From the NCBI GenBank assembly GCA_900772495.1, contig CAAHEJ010000036.1, positions 1 through 22,822 of the forward strand: DNA of 22,822 nucleotides, in the 5' to 3' direction. The stretch comes from an uncultured Campylobacter sp. GTDB taxonomy: Bacteria > Campylobacterota > Campylobacteria > Campylobacterales > Campylobacteraceae. Position 1 is the stretch's first letter; every line of letters begins with the position of its first letter. The position numbers and the translations under genes are program-made. Under the pieces are notes generated by a model. That model was not told the DNA's origin. It saw only the letters and a program-made list of their open reading frames with translations, and did not search any database. This document shows, in pieces, positions 7,917-15,371 of the stretch.

Positions 7917-9150
7917 TTTGCACCCCTTTTTGTTTTTTGCGTGCGATGATGAGCAAAATGCAACCAAATATCGCAAAGATAACGCTCGCGCCTATGTAGT
8001 CCCCAAGCAAATGGATATAACGCACCACAACAAGCGCACAAAGCGTGAGAATGCCTAGCACTACGCGCTTTTCTTTGATGAGATACACCCCAAAAATGAG
8101 CGTTAAAAAGGAGTAAAAAATTTGCGCAAAAGTGCGATAAAGCGTGGATTCATAGCCATATCCAAAAAGTTGATACGGCGCAAAATTCAAAAAGCCATAA
8201 ATTTCAAGCCAAAACAACACGCCCAAAATGCCTAAAAAGTATCGTTTAAAGGCTAAATTTAAAAGTGCAGGCACTAAAAATGCAAGCATAACCAAAAATT
8301 TAATGAAAGAAAAATTCATACCGATGAGCGTTGGCGCGATGAAATTGGGCGAAGCGTAGAGATTAAGCAAAATGATAAGCGTCAAAGTGCAGGTAAAAAG
8401 GGCGTAAGGCTTGTAACTTTGCGCGTTAAAGGCTAAAAACAAAAGGCTAATCGGAAAAGCAAGGTAAGGAAAGAGCCTAGAAAAAGGGGCATAAAACGCG
8501 TCAAAAAACCAAGGCGCGAAGTAAAGATAAGCCAAAAGGGCGAAAAAATTTACAAAGGCAAGGGCTTTTGAGCCGTTTTGCGCTTGCAAGATAAAGCCAC
8601 ACAGCACAAAAATGGCAAAAGAATGCGTGAAAATTTCATCATCTGCATTTATACAAAAGGCGATAATGGCGAAAATATAGGCTTGCCAAAAGACAAAGCC
8701 GCTTTTAAGCGCAAACGCCACGAGCAAACTCACAAAAGCCACACCTAAAAAGGCACTTGCCGTGTCATCGCCAAGATGATAAATTTGTGAAAGCAGGGCT
8801 AAATTTGCAAGTAAGACAAAGTTGCTTAAAATGCCTACAAATTCGCTCCAAATTCGGCTTTTGTCCTTGCAAAGATAAAGGGCGATTTGAGCGCATAAAA
8901 GTGTGCTTAAAAGTAGCGTAGTGCGGATAAAAGCGGGGATTTGCTCCCAGTTGTAGCCTACAAGTGTGATGAGTGAAAGCGAAAACAAAACCGCCGCAAG
9001 CACCACGAGCAAGGGCGAATTTGCCTTTGTTTGTGTGGGCGAGATTTGATAATGTGCGAAAATGCGCTCTTTTTGTTCGGTGTTTAAAAGCCCATCTTTT
9101 TCGAGCTTGTTGAGTTCGCTTTTTAAAAAATTTTGTTTATAAAAAATCAA
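7906..9150 (-). CDS. DUF2157 polytopic membrane protein
   Basis: The 414-aa product begins with a hydrophilic helical region containing KSELNKLEKDGLLNTEQKERI (residues about 10-30), characteristic of DUF2157. About 12 closely packed hydrophobic helices follow, and the end KKQKGVQNEA is basic and polar. The start is TTG at 9148-9150 with AAGGA five bases upstream; there is no better ATG. The gene begins only 17 nt after the 3' end of tRNA-Lys(CTT), and I see no promoter in that gap. It is therefore probably co-transcribed with the tRNA operon and released by tRNA 3' processing. It overlaps the GDYXXLXY gene, its usual partner. The function of the pair is not established; a membrane complex is inferred. 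Confidence 0.8.
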   Translation of the reverse strand: MIFYKQNFLKSELNKLEKDGLLNTEQKERIFAHYQISPTQTKANSPLLVVLAAVLFSLSLITLVGYNWEQIPAFIRTTLLLSTLLCAQIALYLCKDKSRIWSEFVGILSNFVLLANLALLSQIYHLGDDTASAFLGVAFVSLLVAFALKSGFVFWQAYIFAIIAFCINADDEIFTHSFAIFVLCGFILQAQNGSKALAFVNFFALLAYLYFAPWFFDAFYAPFSRLFPYLAFPISLLFLAFNAQSYKPYALFTCTLTLIILLNLYASPNFIAPTLIGMNFSFIKFLVMLAFLVPALLNLAFKRYFLGILGVLFWLEIYGFLNFAPYQLFGYGYESTLYRTFAQIFYSFLTLIFGVYLIKEKRVVLGILTLCALVVVRYIHLLGDYIGASVIFAIFGCILLIIARKKQKGVQNEA

Positions 9151-9167
9151 ATTTAATCCTTTTAAAA

Positions 9168-9243
9168 TGGTGTCCCGTGTTGGGATCGAACCAACGACCG
9201 CCTGATTAAGAGTCAGATGCTCTACCAGCTGAGCTAACGAGAC
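9168..9243 (-). tRNA. tRNA-Lys (anticodon CTT)
   Basis: A complete 76-nt cloverleaf with encoded CCA: acceptor GTCTCGT/ACGGGAC, D arm GCTC/GAGC, and anticodon stem TCTGA/TCAGG around loop CTCTTAA. The T arm is GTTGG-TTCGATC-CCAAC. It is the last tRNA of the cluster and an apparent paralogue of tRNA-Lys(TTT) at 9679-9754. It would read AAG. Confidence 0.93.
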
Positions 9244-9299
9244 ATAGAGTAGCTTGAAAAGCCTTGTTTATCGGGGTGATAAAGGACTTCCAAGCCTTG

Positions 9300-9376
9300 T
9301 GGCGCAGCGGACGGGGCTCGAACCCGCGACCTCCGCCGTGACAGGGCGGCGTTCTAACCAGCTGAACTACCGCTGC
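9300..9376 (-). tRNA. tRNA-Asp (GTC)
   Basis: A 77-nt cloverleaf with encoded CCA: acceptor GCAGCGG/CCGCTGC, anticodon stem CCGCC/GGCGG around loop CTGTCAC, T arm GCGGG-TTCGAGC-CCCGT. All stems are well paired. Confidence 0.95.
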
Positions 9377-9481
9377 ACAACAAAATACGGAGACAGACTA
9401 CGGAAAACGGACACACAGGCTAGCTTTTTGCTTCGTAAAAAGCACGCATTAGCTTCTGCGCTCCGCATTCAGTCATCTAAA
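9377..9481 (-). other. 105-nt tRNA operon spacer with a hairpin
   Basis: This spacer between tRNA-Val and tRNA-Asp is much longer than the others (14-56 nt). It contains GCTTTTT...AAAAAGC (7-bp stem, 7-nt loop, about 9423-9443) and repeated TACGGA/ACGGA words. There is no T-run, so a terminator is unlikely. A processing signal or the remnant of a lost tRNA is possible. Confidence 0.4.
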
Positions 9482-9557
9482 TGGTGGTCGCTATAAGACT
9501 CGAACTTATGACATCCACTTTGTAAGAGTGGCGCTCTACCAACTGAGCTAAGCGACC
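9482..9557 (-). tRNA. tRNA-Val (TAC)
   Basis: A 76-nt cloverleaf with encoded CCA: acceptor GGTCGCT/AGCGACC, anticodon stem CCACT/AGTGG around loop CTTACAA, T arm ATAAG-TTCGAGT-CTTAT. Confidence 0.95.
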
Positions 9558-9588
9558 ATTTCGGCAAGCAAACGCTGCCACACAACCG

Positions 9589-9664
9589 TGGCGACCCCTA
9601 GAGGATTTGAACCTCTGTTACCAAACAGAGAGAATGGCGTCCTGGACCGCTAGACGAAAGGGTC
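9589..9664 (-). tRNA. tRNA-Glu-like gene (apparent anticodon CTC) with defective anticodon stem
   Basis: Acceptor GACCCTT/AGGGGTC, D arm GTCT/GGAC, T arm AGAGG-TTCAAAT-CCTCT and an encoded GCCA end are all sound, and the body resembles bacterial tRNA-Glu (TTCGTCTAGCGGT, GGACGCC). The anticodon arm reads CCATT-CTCTCTG-TTTGG. Only the three outer pairs form, and the inner two are T-T mismatches. By position the anticodon is CTC, and base 37 is T where tRNA-Glu normally has A. The segment CTCTGTT-TGGT-AACAGAG can form a perfect 7-bp hairpin that would compete with the T arm. It may be a decaying tRNA-Glu, an altered functional tRNA-Glu(CTC), or a base-calling problem. Confidence 0.7.
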
Positions 9665-9678
9665 AAACCCTTAAATTC

Positions 9679-9754
9679 TGGTGTCCCGCGTTGGATTCGA
9701 ACCAACGGCCCCCTCCTTAAAAGGGAGATGCTCTACCGACTGAGCTAGCGAGAC
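9679..9754 (-). tRNA. tRNA-Lys (TTT)
   Basis: A 76-nt cloverleaf with encoded CCA: acceptor GTCTCGC/GCGGGAC, anticodon stem TCTCC/GGAGG around loop CTTTTAA, T arm GTTGG-TTCGAAT-CCAAC. It is the first tRNA of the cluster. Confidence 0.95.
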
Positions 9755-9812
9755 GCCATAAATGCACCTTTGCAAGCCTTTTTACCACTCACAAAAGCAA
9801 AACAAAAGAGCG

Positions 9813-9841
9813 ATTATACTAAATCAAAGCTATTTTGTCAA
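9813..9841 (-). promoter_or_regulatory. Consensus sigma-70 promoter of the tRNA operon
   Basis: On the minus strand TTGACA (9836-9841), a 17-nt spacer and TATAAT (9813-9818) match the full consensus. The start near 9805 gives a leader of about 50 nt to the first tRNA. A perfect -35 is exceptional among epsilonproteobacterial promoters and suits a strong stable-RNA operon. Confidence 0.85.
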
Positions 9842-10134
9842 GGGTTTTTTAAAATGTGTTTGCAAATTTAGGCTTCTTTTTCTAAAAAGCATTGATTTGC
9901 GATTATAAATCTCATCAAATCGCCACTATATGCGAGACGCAACCACGAAAGCACAATCAAATTTAAAGCTTTAATTACCACGCCATTTTTTCAAATTTTT
10001 CAAAAAATGGCTCGCAATGAAAGCAAAAAAGCGTTTTAGCTATTTGCAAATTTTAGCCCACTAAAATGTTAAAATTTAGGCGCATTTCGCGGTAAAATTT
10101 AGCATTTTGGCTAAATTTAGTTTGTTTTCAACCT
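9842..10134. other. Gene-free spacer between tRNA promoter and HgdB-like gene
   Basis: AT-rich DNA with several AAATTT words, the palindrome TTAAAGCTTTAA at 9963-9974 and the strong hairpin listed next. No convincing open frame or RNA gene was seen. Confidence 0.6.
9982..10011 (-). terminator. Perfect 10-bp hairpin, candidate terminator of the ATPase/HgdB operon
   Basis: GCCATTTTTT (9982-9991), 10-nt loop, AAAAAATGGC (10002-10011). It lies about 120 nt downstream of the 507-aa gene and upstream of the tRNA promoter, where a terminator is expected. Neither strand has a T-run after the stem, so termination is inferred from position only. Confidence 0.4.
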
Positions 10135-11658
10135 TTACCCTTGTATGTTTAACGCCTTTTTTGCGTTTGAGAGCATTAGTTTTATGCGGTTTTCTTGATT
10201 TACCTTTGTTGCGCCCGGGTCGTAGTCTATCGAAACTATGTTGCTTTGCGGGTTGCGTTCTTTGATGACTTTCATCATACCGCGCCCGACAATGTGGTTT
10301 GGCAAGCACCCAAAAGGCTGAGTGCAAACTATGTTGCCCACGCCTTGTGAGATGAGTTCGAGCATTTCAGCCGTGAGTAGCCAGCCCTCGCCCATATTCA
10401 TCGCCTCGCTCACATAGCCTTTGGCAAGGCTTTTGGTGTGGTTAAAGGCTGTTGGGGCGCGAAAAACGCCGTGTTTTTTGATGGCTTTTATCATATCTTT
10501 TTGTTTGTTGAGAAAATACCAATACACCAGCTTGTAGATGAGCTTTGTGCTGAATTTGCCCCCATAAAGCTTGCCCTCGATGAGCGTGTCGTTGATGCAA
10601 TAAAGCGCAAAGTCCAAAAAGCCCGGGATTACCACCTCACAACCCTCATCAAGCAAGAAATCTTCAAGGTTGTTGTTGCCAAGTGGAGAGAATTTAATGT
10701 AAATTTCGCCCACTACGCCTACTTTTACCTTTTTTTCGTGCTTCATAGGAATGCTCGCAAAGTCCTTTAAAATCGCCTTTGTGTCGCGTTTTAAAGCCTT
10801 GTATTCACGCAAGCCCTCGTTTGTAGCTGGGTCGCAAATGCGCTCTACCCAGCGGCTGAGCATTTTGTCCGTGTCGCCTTTGTTAAGCTCATAAGGCTTG
10901 CATTGATTTGAAATGCACATCAGCAAGTCCCCATAAATCACGGCTGAGAGCAGATTTTTAAGCATTTCTTTGCTCACTTCAAAGCCAGAGTCCGCCTCCA
11001 AACCGCTAAAATTCAGCGATATGACAGGCACAAAGCCAAAGCCAGCCTTGACAAGCGCCTTTCGCAAAAGGTGTATGTAGTTGCTCGCGCGACACCCCCC
11101 GCCCGTTTGCGTGATAAGTAGGGCAACCTTATGCAAGTCCCACTCGCCACTTTTTAGCGCGTCTATCATCTGCCCGATAACAAGCAAAGCGGGGTAGCAA
11201 GTGTCATTATGCACATTTTTCACGCCCTCATCGACTACGCCCTTGCCGTGGTTTTTCAAAAGCTCAGCCTTGTAGCCGTGATTTTGTAGGATTTTTACTA
11301 AAAAACGAAAGTGGATAGGAAGCATTGTCGGCACTAAAATCGTGTGCGTGGCTTTCATCGCCTTAGTAAATGGGGCTTTGATAAGCTCGCGGCTGCTTTG
11401 TGCTTGTGGAAAAATTTGGTATTGAGAATTTGCGCAAATTTCTTTTTTGTCGCTCCAAATCTTAGTTTTGTCGTCATTTGGGGCAAGTGCTACCTTTTTA
11501 AACGCCTTTATAGCGTTTTTGGGAGCTTGTGCCTTGTCCTCGATAGCCCGTAAAATCGTGGGCGCATTTTCTTTGATAGCCTGCAAGGGACTTGGCAAAG
11601 CCTCCCACACCTCGCTAGGACCTGCGAAAAGGTTGTCTTGCTTGATTTTTTGTGTCAT
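10135..11658 (-). CDS. HgdB-like 2-hydroxyacyl-CoA dehydratase-family protein (COG3581 type)
   Basis: This 507-aa soluble protein resembles the C-terminal part of long 'CoA-substrate-specific enzyme activase' proteins related to 2-hydroxyacyl-CoA dehydratase subunits. Visible motifs are NDTCYPALL (C154), TGGGCRASNY (C189), CISNQCKPYE (C248, C253), CTQPFGCLPNH (C445, C451) and SIDYDPGATKVNQENRI near the end. The cysteines are likely Fe-S ligands by family analogy. In known systems a dimeric ATPase injects a low-potential electron into an Fe-S dehydratase or reductase. The substrate of this subgroup is unknown. The ATG at 11656-11658 is preceded by AAGGA and overlaps the upstream ATPase gene as ATGA, so the two are probably made in fixed ratio. 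No acyl-CoA metabolism gene is adjacent. Confidence 0.85.
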   Translation of the reverse strand: MTQKIKQDNLFAGPSEVWEALPSPLQAIKENAPTILRAIEDKAQAPKNAIKAFKKVALAPNDDKTKIWSDKKEICANSQYQIFPQAQSSRELIKAPFTKAMKATHTILVPTMLPIHFRFLVKILQNHGYKAELLKNHGKGVVDEGVKNVHNDTCYPALLVIGQMIDALKSGEWDLHKVALLITQTGGGCRASNYIHLLRKALVKAGFGFVPVISLNFSGLEADSGFEVSKEMLKNLLSAVIYGDLLMCISNQCKPYELNKGDTDKMLSRWVERICDPATNEGLREYKALKRDTKAILKDFASIPMKHEKKVKVGVVGEIYIKFSPLGNNNLEDFLLDEGCEVVIPGFLDFALYCINDTLIEGKLYGGKFSTKLIYKLVYWYFLNKQKDMIKAIKKHGVFRAPTAFNHTKSLAKGYVSEAMNMGEGWLLTAEMLELISQGVGNIVCTQPFGCLPNHIVGRGMMKVIKERNPQSNIVSIDYDPGATKVNQENRIKLMLSNAKKALNIQG

Positions 11659-14600
11659 TTTTTTCCTTTTTTAGTGGCTTGGCTGAATTTTGCCTTGTCA
11701 AAATCGATTTTAAGCTCGCTCGCACCAGCTTCAACGCTGTTTTTTTGAGCCAGCCTTTCCTCCATCGCCGCTAAAAGCGAGCGAATGCGAATCTTTACCG
11801 CGCCTAAATTTGAAATCTCATCGATTTTAAGCTGAGTGTAAAATCGCCCCTTATGCTCCAAAATCGCACGCACCTCATCTGTGGTGATGGAGTCTATGCC
11901 GCACCCAAAGCTTACAAGCTGCACCAGCTCGATATTTTCGCACGCACACACTAGCTCAGCTGCGTTGTATAGGCGTGAGTGGTAGCTCCATTGATTTAAA
12001 ATCTGTAAATTTTCAGCCTTTGCTAGGTGAGCGATGCTGTCCTCGCTCAGCACAACCAAGCCCAAAGAGTTGATGAGCTTGTCTATGCCGTGATTTATCT
12101 CAGGGTCTATGTGATAAGGACGCCCGCAAAGCACGATGGCTTTGAGCTTTTGCGCCTTAACCTGCGCTAAAATCGCCTCGCCTTGCGCCTTTATGTCATC
12201 TAGCCATTCCTCGCGAAAGGCATAAGCTATGTCAAGTGCCTTGTGAAAGGCTTTTTTGGAGATTTTGCTTTCATTTTTAAAGAGCGTTTTGGCTTGTTTT
12301 AAAAGCTTTAATTTTGGCTTTTTATCGACTTTTTGGGCTGAATTTGAGCTGAAATTTAGGGCTGAATTTGCTTTTGAATTTGTGTTTGTTGAGCTTAAAT
12401 TCAAGTTTTTGTCTAAATTTGCCTTTGAATTTGGCTTTAAATTTAAGTGTAAAGTCTCTTTTGCACTTTGTGCTGAATTTAAGGCTGAATTTGCCTTAAA
12501 ATTCACGCTTTTTTTAAGTGTCCTTGCGTTTTTAACCCCAAAAATCACGCTTGTCGCACTCAACGCCTTTCTAAACGCTGATTTGGGCGCAAGTGGCAGT
12601 TCTTTGGTGAAAAAAGGCGTGGCTTTTTTGTAAAAATCGCTCTTTTGATGAAGCCCAAAATAAGGATACAAAAAGCGAACAGAGCGGAGTTTATCGACAT
12701 TTTTGCTTAAAAGCTCTGGGTAGTAGGCGACTACGGGGCAGTTGTAGTTGCGAGTGCTGGTATCTTCGTGCTTTGTGCTGCTTTCAAAGCCGTTGCTGTG
12801 GCAAGGATAAAAAATCGTCCCCACGCCCCTTTCAAGCAAGTCCTCGATATGCCCGTGCATTAGCTTTGCGGGGTAGCACACCGTGTCGCTTGGTATGGAG
12901 TATTGCCCTTTGGCATAGGTTTTGCGCGTGCTGATAGTGGAAACTTCGACTTCATAATCAAGTGCGGTAAAAAGCGAGTGCCAAAAAGGCAAATTCTCAT
13001 ACATATTTAGCCCTAGCGGAATGCCGATTTTACCGCGTGGTTTAGCGGGTTTGTTGTAAATTTTGTAGTTTATCAAGTCTTTAAGCCTTTGCAGCTTATA
13101 CTCATATATATTAGGCAATGCGGCTTGTTTTTTTACGCCAAGTGGCTTTTCGCAGCGGTTACCCGAGATAAATTTGCGCGAAGTGCCATCGCCGCTGAAT
13201 TTGTTTATGGTTAGGTTGCAGTTGTTGCCGCAAATTTTGCAGTTTGTCGCCATCGCGCTGTGAGAAAAATTCGCTAGCTCGCCCGCTGAAATGATGCTAG
13301 AACGCTCTAAATTTAGACTTTTTGCGTATAAAGCCGCTCCAAATGCGCCCATAAGTCCGCTGATTTTGGGGCGAATGACATTGCGTGCGATTTCTTTTTC
13401 AAAGCTACGCAAAACGGCGTTGTTTAAGAAAGTCCCGCCTTGCACCACTATCTCACGCCCTAAATCATCGGCATCTTTGGCGCGAATCACCTTATAAATA
13501 GCGTTTTTAACGACACTCATCGATAGTCCAGCACTTATGTCTTCGATACTTGCACCTTCTTTTTGCGCTTCTTTTACAGAGCTGTTCATAAAAACTGTGC
13601 AGCGCGAACCAAGCTCCACAGGGTGTTTGGACGCAAGTCCTAGCTTGCTGAATTCAGCCACTTCGTAACCCATAGAGCGCGCAAAGGTTTCGATAAAGCT
13701 ACCACAGCCGCTCGAACACGCTTCATTGAGCATAATGGAGTCTATGTTGTTTTGGCGGATAAAAAAGCACTTAATGTCCTGCCCGCCTATGTCGATGATG
13801 AAATCCACGCGTGGATTAAAGTGCTGAGCGGCTTTTAAATGCGCCATAGTCTCCACAAGCCCCGCATCAAGCATAAAGGCTTCTTTTATAAGCTCTTCGC
13901 CATACCCCGTAACCGCACTTCCTTTGATGATGATTTGCTCGCTAAATTCATCATAAATGCGCGCCAGCTGCTCTTTGATGACGCTTGCGGGGTTGCCTTG
14001 ATTTGAGTTATAAAACTGATACAAAATGCGGTTTTTATCATCGAGCAAAACAAGCTTTGTCGTGGTGCTGCCGCAATCAATGCCAAGATAAGCGGCGATT
14101 TTTTCGCCCCCATTTTGTTTAAATGCGCTTTTTATGTCTATCTCATCGACACTTGCGCTTTCGTGGCGTGCTAAAAAGTCCTTAAAATCGCTCTCATCTT
14201 TGAAAAGCGGCTCTAAATACTTGTTACGCGAGCTTGTGTTTTTGGACTCTTCAAGCTTTTGCAGTAAATTTTTGCACGAAAAACTTTTGTTTGAATTTCT
14301 AGCGCACCTTGCCACGCCTATGGCGACTGAGTATTGTGCGTATTTTGGAAACACGGGCGTAAAGGGCTTTGCGTTTTCATCTTTTGCTGAATTTGCCGCC
14401 AAAGTTTGCACAAATCTTTCTTGCAAACCCTTGTAAAAAAAGAGCGGTCCGCCCAAAAACATCACCTTGCCGCCGATTTTGCGCCCTTGTGCTAAACCGC
14501 TTATGGTTTGATCCACAACCGCTTGAAAGATACTTGCGGCTATGTCTTCTTTGTTTGTGCCTTGATTTAAGAGCGGTTGCACATCAGTTTTAGCAAAAAC

Positions 14601-15113
14601 GCCGCAACGACTTGCCACAGGGTAGAGTTTTTTGTGGCGAAGTGAGAATTCATCGAATTCTTGTGCGCTTATGGCGAGCAAGGTTACCATTTGGTCGATA
14701 AATGCGCCCGTGCCGCCAGCGCAAGAGCCGTTCATTCGCTCCTCCGTGCCACCGCTTAAAAATAAAATTTTCGCATCTTCTCCGCCAAGCTCGATGACAG
14801 CGTCCGTGTCAGGCTCTAAAAATTTAACCGCTTCTGCTGTGGCAAAAACTTCTTGCACGAAGTCAATCCCCACCGCCTTGCAAATGCCAAAGCCCGCCGA
14901 ACCACTCAACGCTACTTTAAATCCACGCTCGCCGATAATGCCTTGCAAATCCCGCACCAGCTCAGCCGCCTTTTCGCGCACCTTTGCGTAATGGCGCTCA
15001 TACCTTTTATAAATCAGCTCATCTCCGTCTAAAAGTGCTATTTTAGCGGTAGTTGAGCCTATATCAATGCCAAGTGTTAGCGGTGCTTTCGCATTTGAAA
15101 TCATTTCTTGCAT
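11655..15113 (-). CDS. Fused double BadF/HgdC-type ATPase plus HgdB-like protein
   Basis: 1152 aa from the ATG at 15111-15113 (AAGGAA upstream). Two ASKHA-fold activator ATPase modules are visible. The first has TLGIDIGSTTAK (about 13-24), IELGGEDAK and CAGGTGAFIDQM (C131). The second has YLGIDCGSTTTK (about 342-353), DIGGQDIK and CSSGCGSFIET (C466, C470). CKICGNNC (about 625-632) and SGNRCEKPLG follow, then an HgdB/DUF2229-like region with SDTVCYPAKLMHGH and FYPCHSN, and LCGRPYHIDPEINHG (about 995). In archerases each ATPase dimer holds one [4Fe-4S] cluster through a Cys of the GG-rich loop; here both modules keep it. An Asn/Ser/Leu/Lys-rich stretch at about 868-930 (12324-12512) interrupts the HgdB-like part and looks like an expansion. 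The cognate reaction is unknown. A longer start (15230) is rejected because it runs upstream through the -10 box. Confidence 0.85.
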   Translation of the reverse strand: MQEMISNAKAPLTLGIDIGSTTAKIALLDGDELIYKRYERHYAKVREKAAELVRDLQGIIGERGFKVALSGSAGFGICKAVGIDFVQEVFATAEAVKFLEPDTDAVIELGGEDAKILFLSGGTEERMNGSCAGGTGAFIDQMVTLLAISAQEFDEFSLRHKKLYPVASRCGVFAKTDVQPLLNQGTNKEDIAASIFQAVVDQTISGLAQGRKIGGKVMFLGGPLFFYKGLQERFVQTLAANSAKDENAKPFTPVFPKYAQYSVAIGVARCARNSNKSFSCKNLLQKLEESKNTSSRNKYLEPLFKDESDFKDFLARHESASVDEIDIKSAFKQNGGEKIAAYLGIDCGSTTTKLVLLDDKNRILYQFYNSNQGNPASVIKEQLARIYDEFSEQIIIKGSAVTGYGEELIKEAFMLDAGLVETMAHLKAAQHFNPRVDFIIDIGGQDIKCFFIRQNNIDSIMLNEACSSGCGSFIETFARSMGYEVAEFSKLGLASKHPVELGSRCTVFMNSSVKEAQKEGASIEDISAGLSMSVVKNAIYKVIRAKDADDLGREIVVQGGTFLNNAVLRSFEKEIARNVIRPKISGLMGAFGAALYAKSLNLERSSIISAGELANFSHSAMATNCKICGNNCNLTINKFSGDGTSRKFISGNRCEKPLGVKKQAALPNIYEYKLQRLKDLINYKIYNKPAKPRGKIGIPLGLNMYENLPFWHSLFTALDYEVEVSTISTRKTYAKGQYSIPSDTVCYPAKLMHGHIEDLLERGVGTIFYPCHSNGFESSTKHEDTSTRNYNCPVVAYYPELLSKNVDKLRSVRFLYPYFGLHQKSDFYKKATPFFTKELPLAPKSAFRKALSATSVIFGVKNARTLKKSVNFKANSALNSAQSAKETLHLNLKPNSKANLDKNLNLSSTNTNSKANSALNFSSNSAQKVDKKPKLKLLKQAKTLFKNESKISKKAFHKALDIAYAFREEWLDDIKAQGEAILAQVKAQKLKAIVLCGRPYHIDPEINHGIDKLINSLGLVVLSEDSIAHLAKAENLQILNQWSYHSRLYNAAELVCACENIELVQLVSFGCGIDSITTDEVRAILEHKGRFYTQLKIDEISNLGAVKIRIRSLLAAMEERLAQKNSVEAGASELKIDFDKAKFSQATKKGKK
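12324..12512. repeat. Degenerate GAATTT/AAATTT repeat tract within the ATPase gene
   Basis: Words such as GCTGAATTT, AAATTTAGG and GAATTTG recur every 9-15 nt on the plus strand. On the coding strand they give a low-complexity segment built of KANSALN, NLNLSS and ALNFSSNSAQK. Neighbouring parts of the gene lack this pattern. Similar DNA occurs in recG (3396-3503), in the 18386-18694 gene and in spacers. Confidence 0.6.
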
Positions 15114-15146
15114 ACATTTCCTTAAAAATTTAAAAATGAAATTCGC

Positions 15147-15152
15147 ATTATA
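15147..15152 (-). promoter_or_regulatory. -10 box of the ATPase/HgdB operon
   Basis: TATAAT on the minus strand in the context TTTTTTTGTGTATAATGCG. The start near 15140 gives a leader of about 27 nt. The left arm of the 12-bp inverted repeat (15168-15179) occupies the -35 area. Confidence 0.65.
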
Positions 15153-15167
15153 CACAAAAAAAGAAAT

Positions 15168-15247
15168 TTTGATAGTATTTTTGTATTTTTTTGTTGATAA
15201 AAATGTACACAATGAAGTTGCTAAAATCAAATTTTAATACTATCAAA
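15168..15247. promoter_or_regulatory. 12-bp inverted repeat in the divergent intergenic region, candidate operators
   Basis: TTTGATAGTATT (15168-15179) and its exact complement AATACTATCAAA (15236-15247) are separated by 56 nt between the divergent ATPase operon and the cold-shock-like gene. The left arm overlaps the -35 region of the ATPase promoter. The 68-bp arm-to-arm distance (about 6.5 helical turns) could allow looping. The cognate regulator is unknown. Confidence 0.45.
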
Positions 15248-15321
15248 TCCCTTTTTATAGCACTTTTAAGTATTTAGGCATTTAAAAATAATGAAAATTT
15301 GCTTGAAAACTAAAAATTTGC

Positions 15322-15327
15322 TACAAT
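15322..15327 (+). promoter_or_regulatory. -10 box of the cold-shock/receiver-like gene
   Basis: TACAAT in the context TTTGCTACAATACGC, about 45 nt before the ATG. AAGGG at 15361-15365 is the ribosome binding site. Confidence 0.5.
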
Positions 15328-15371
15328 ACGCAAAATTTTTGTCTTTCTTAGGGACGAGAAAAGGGTAGAAA

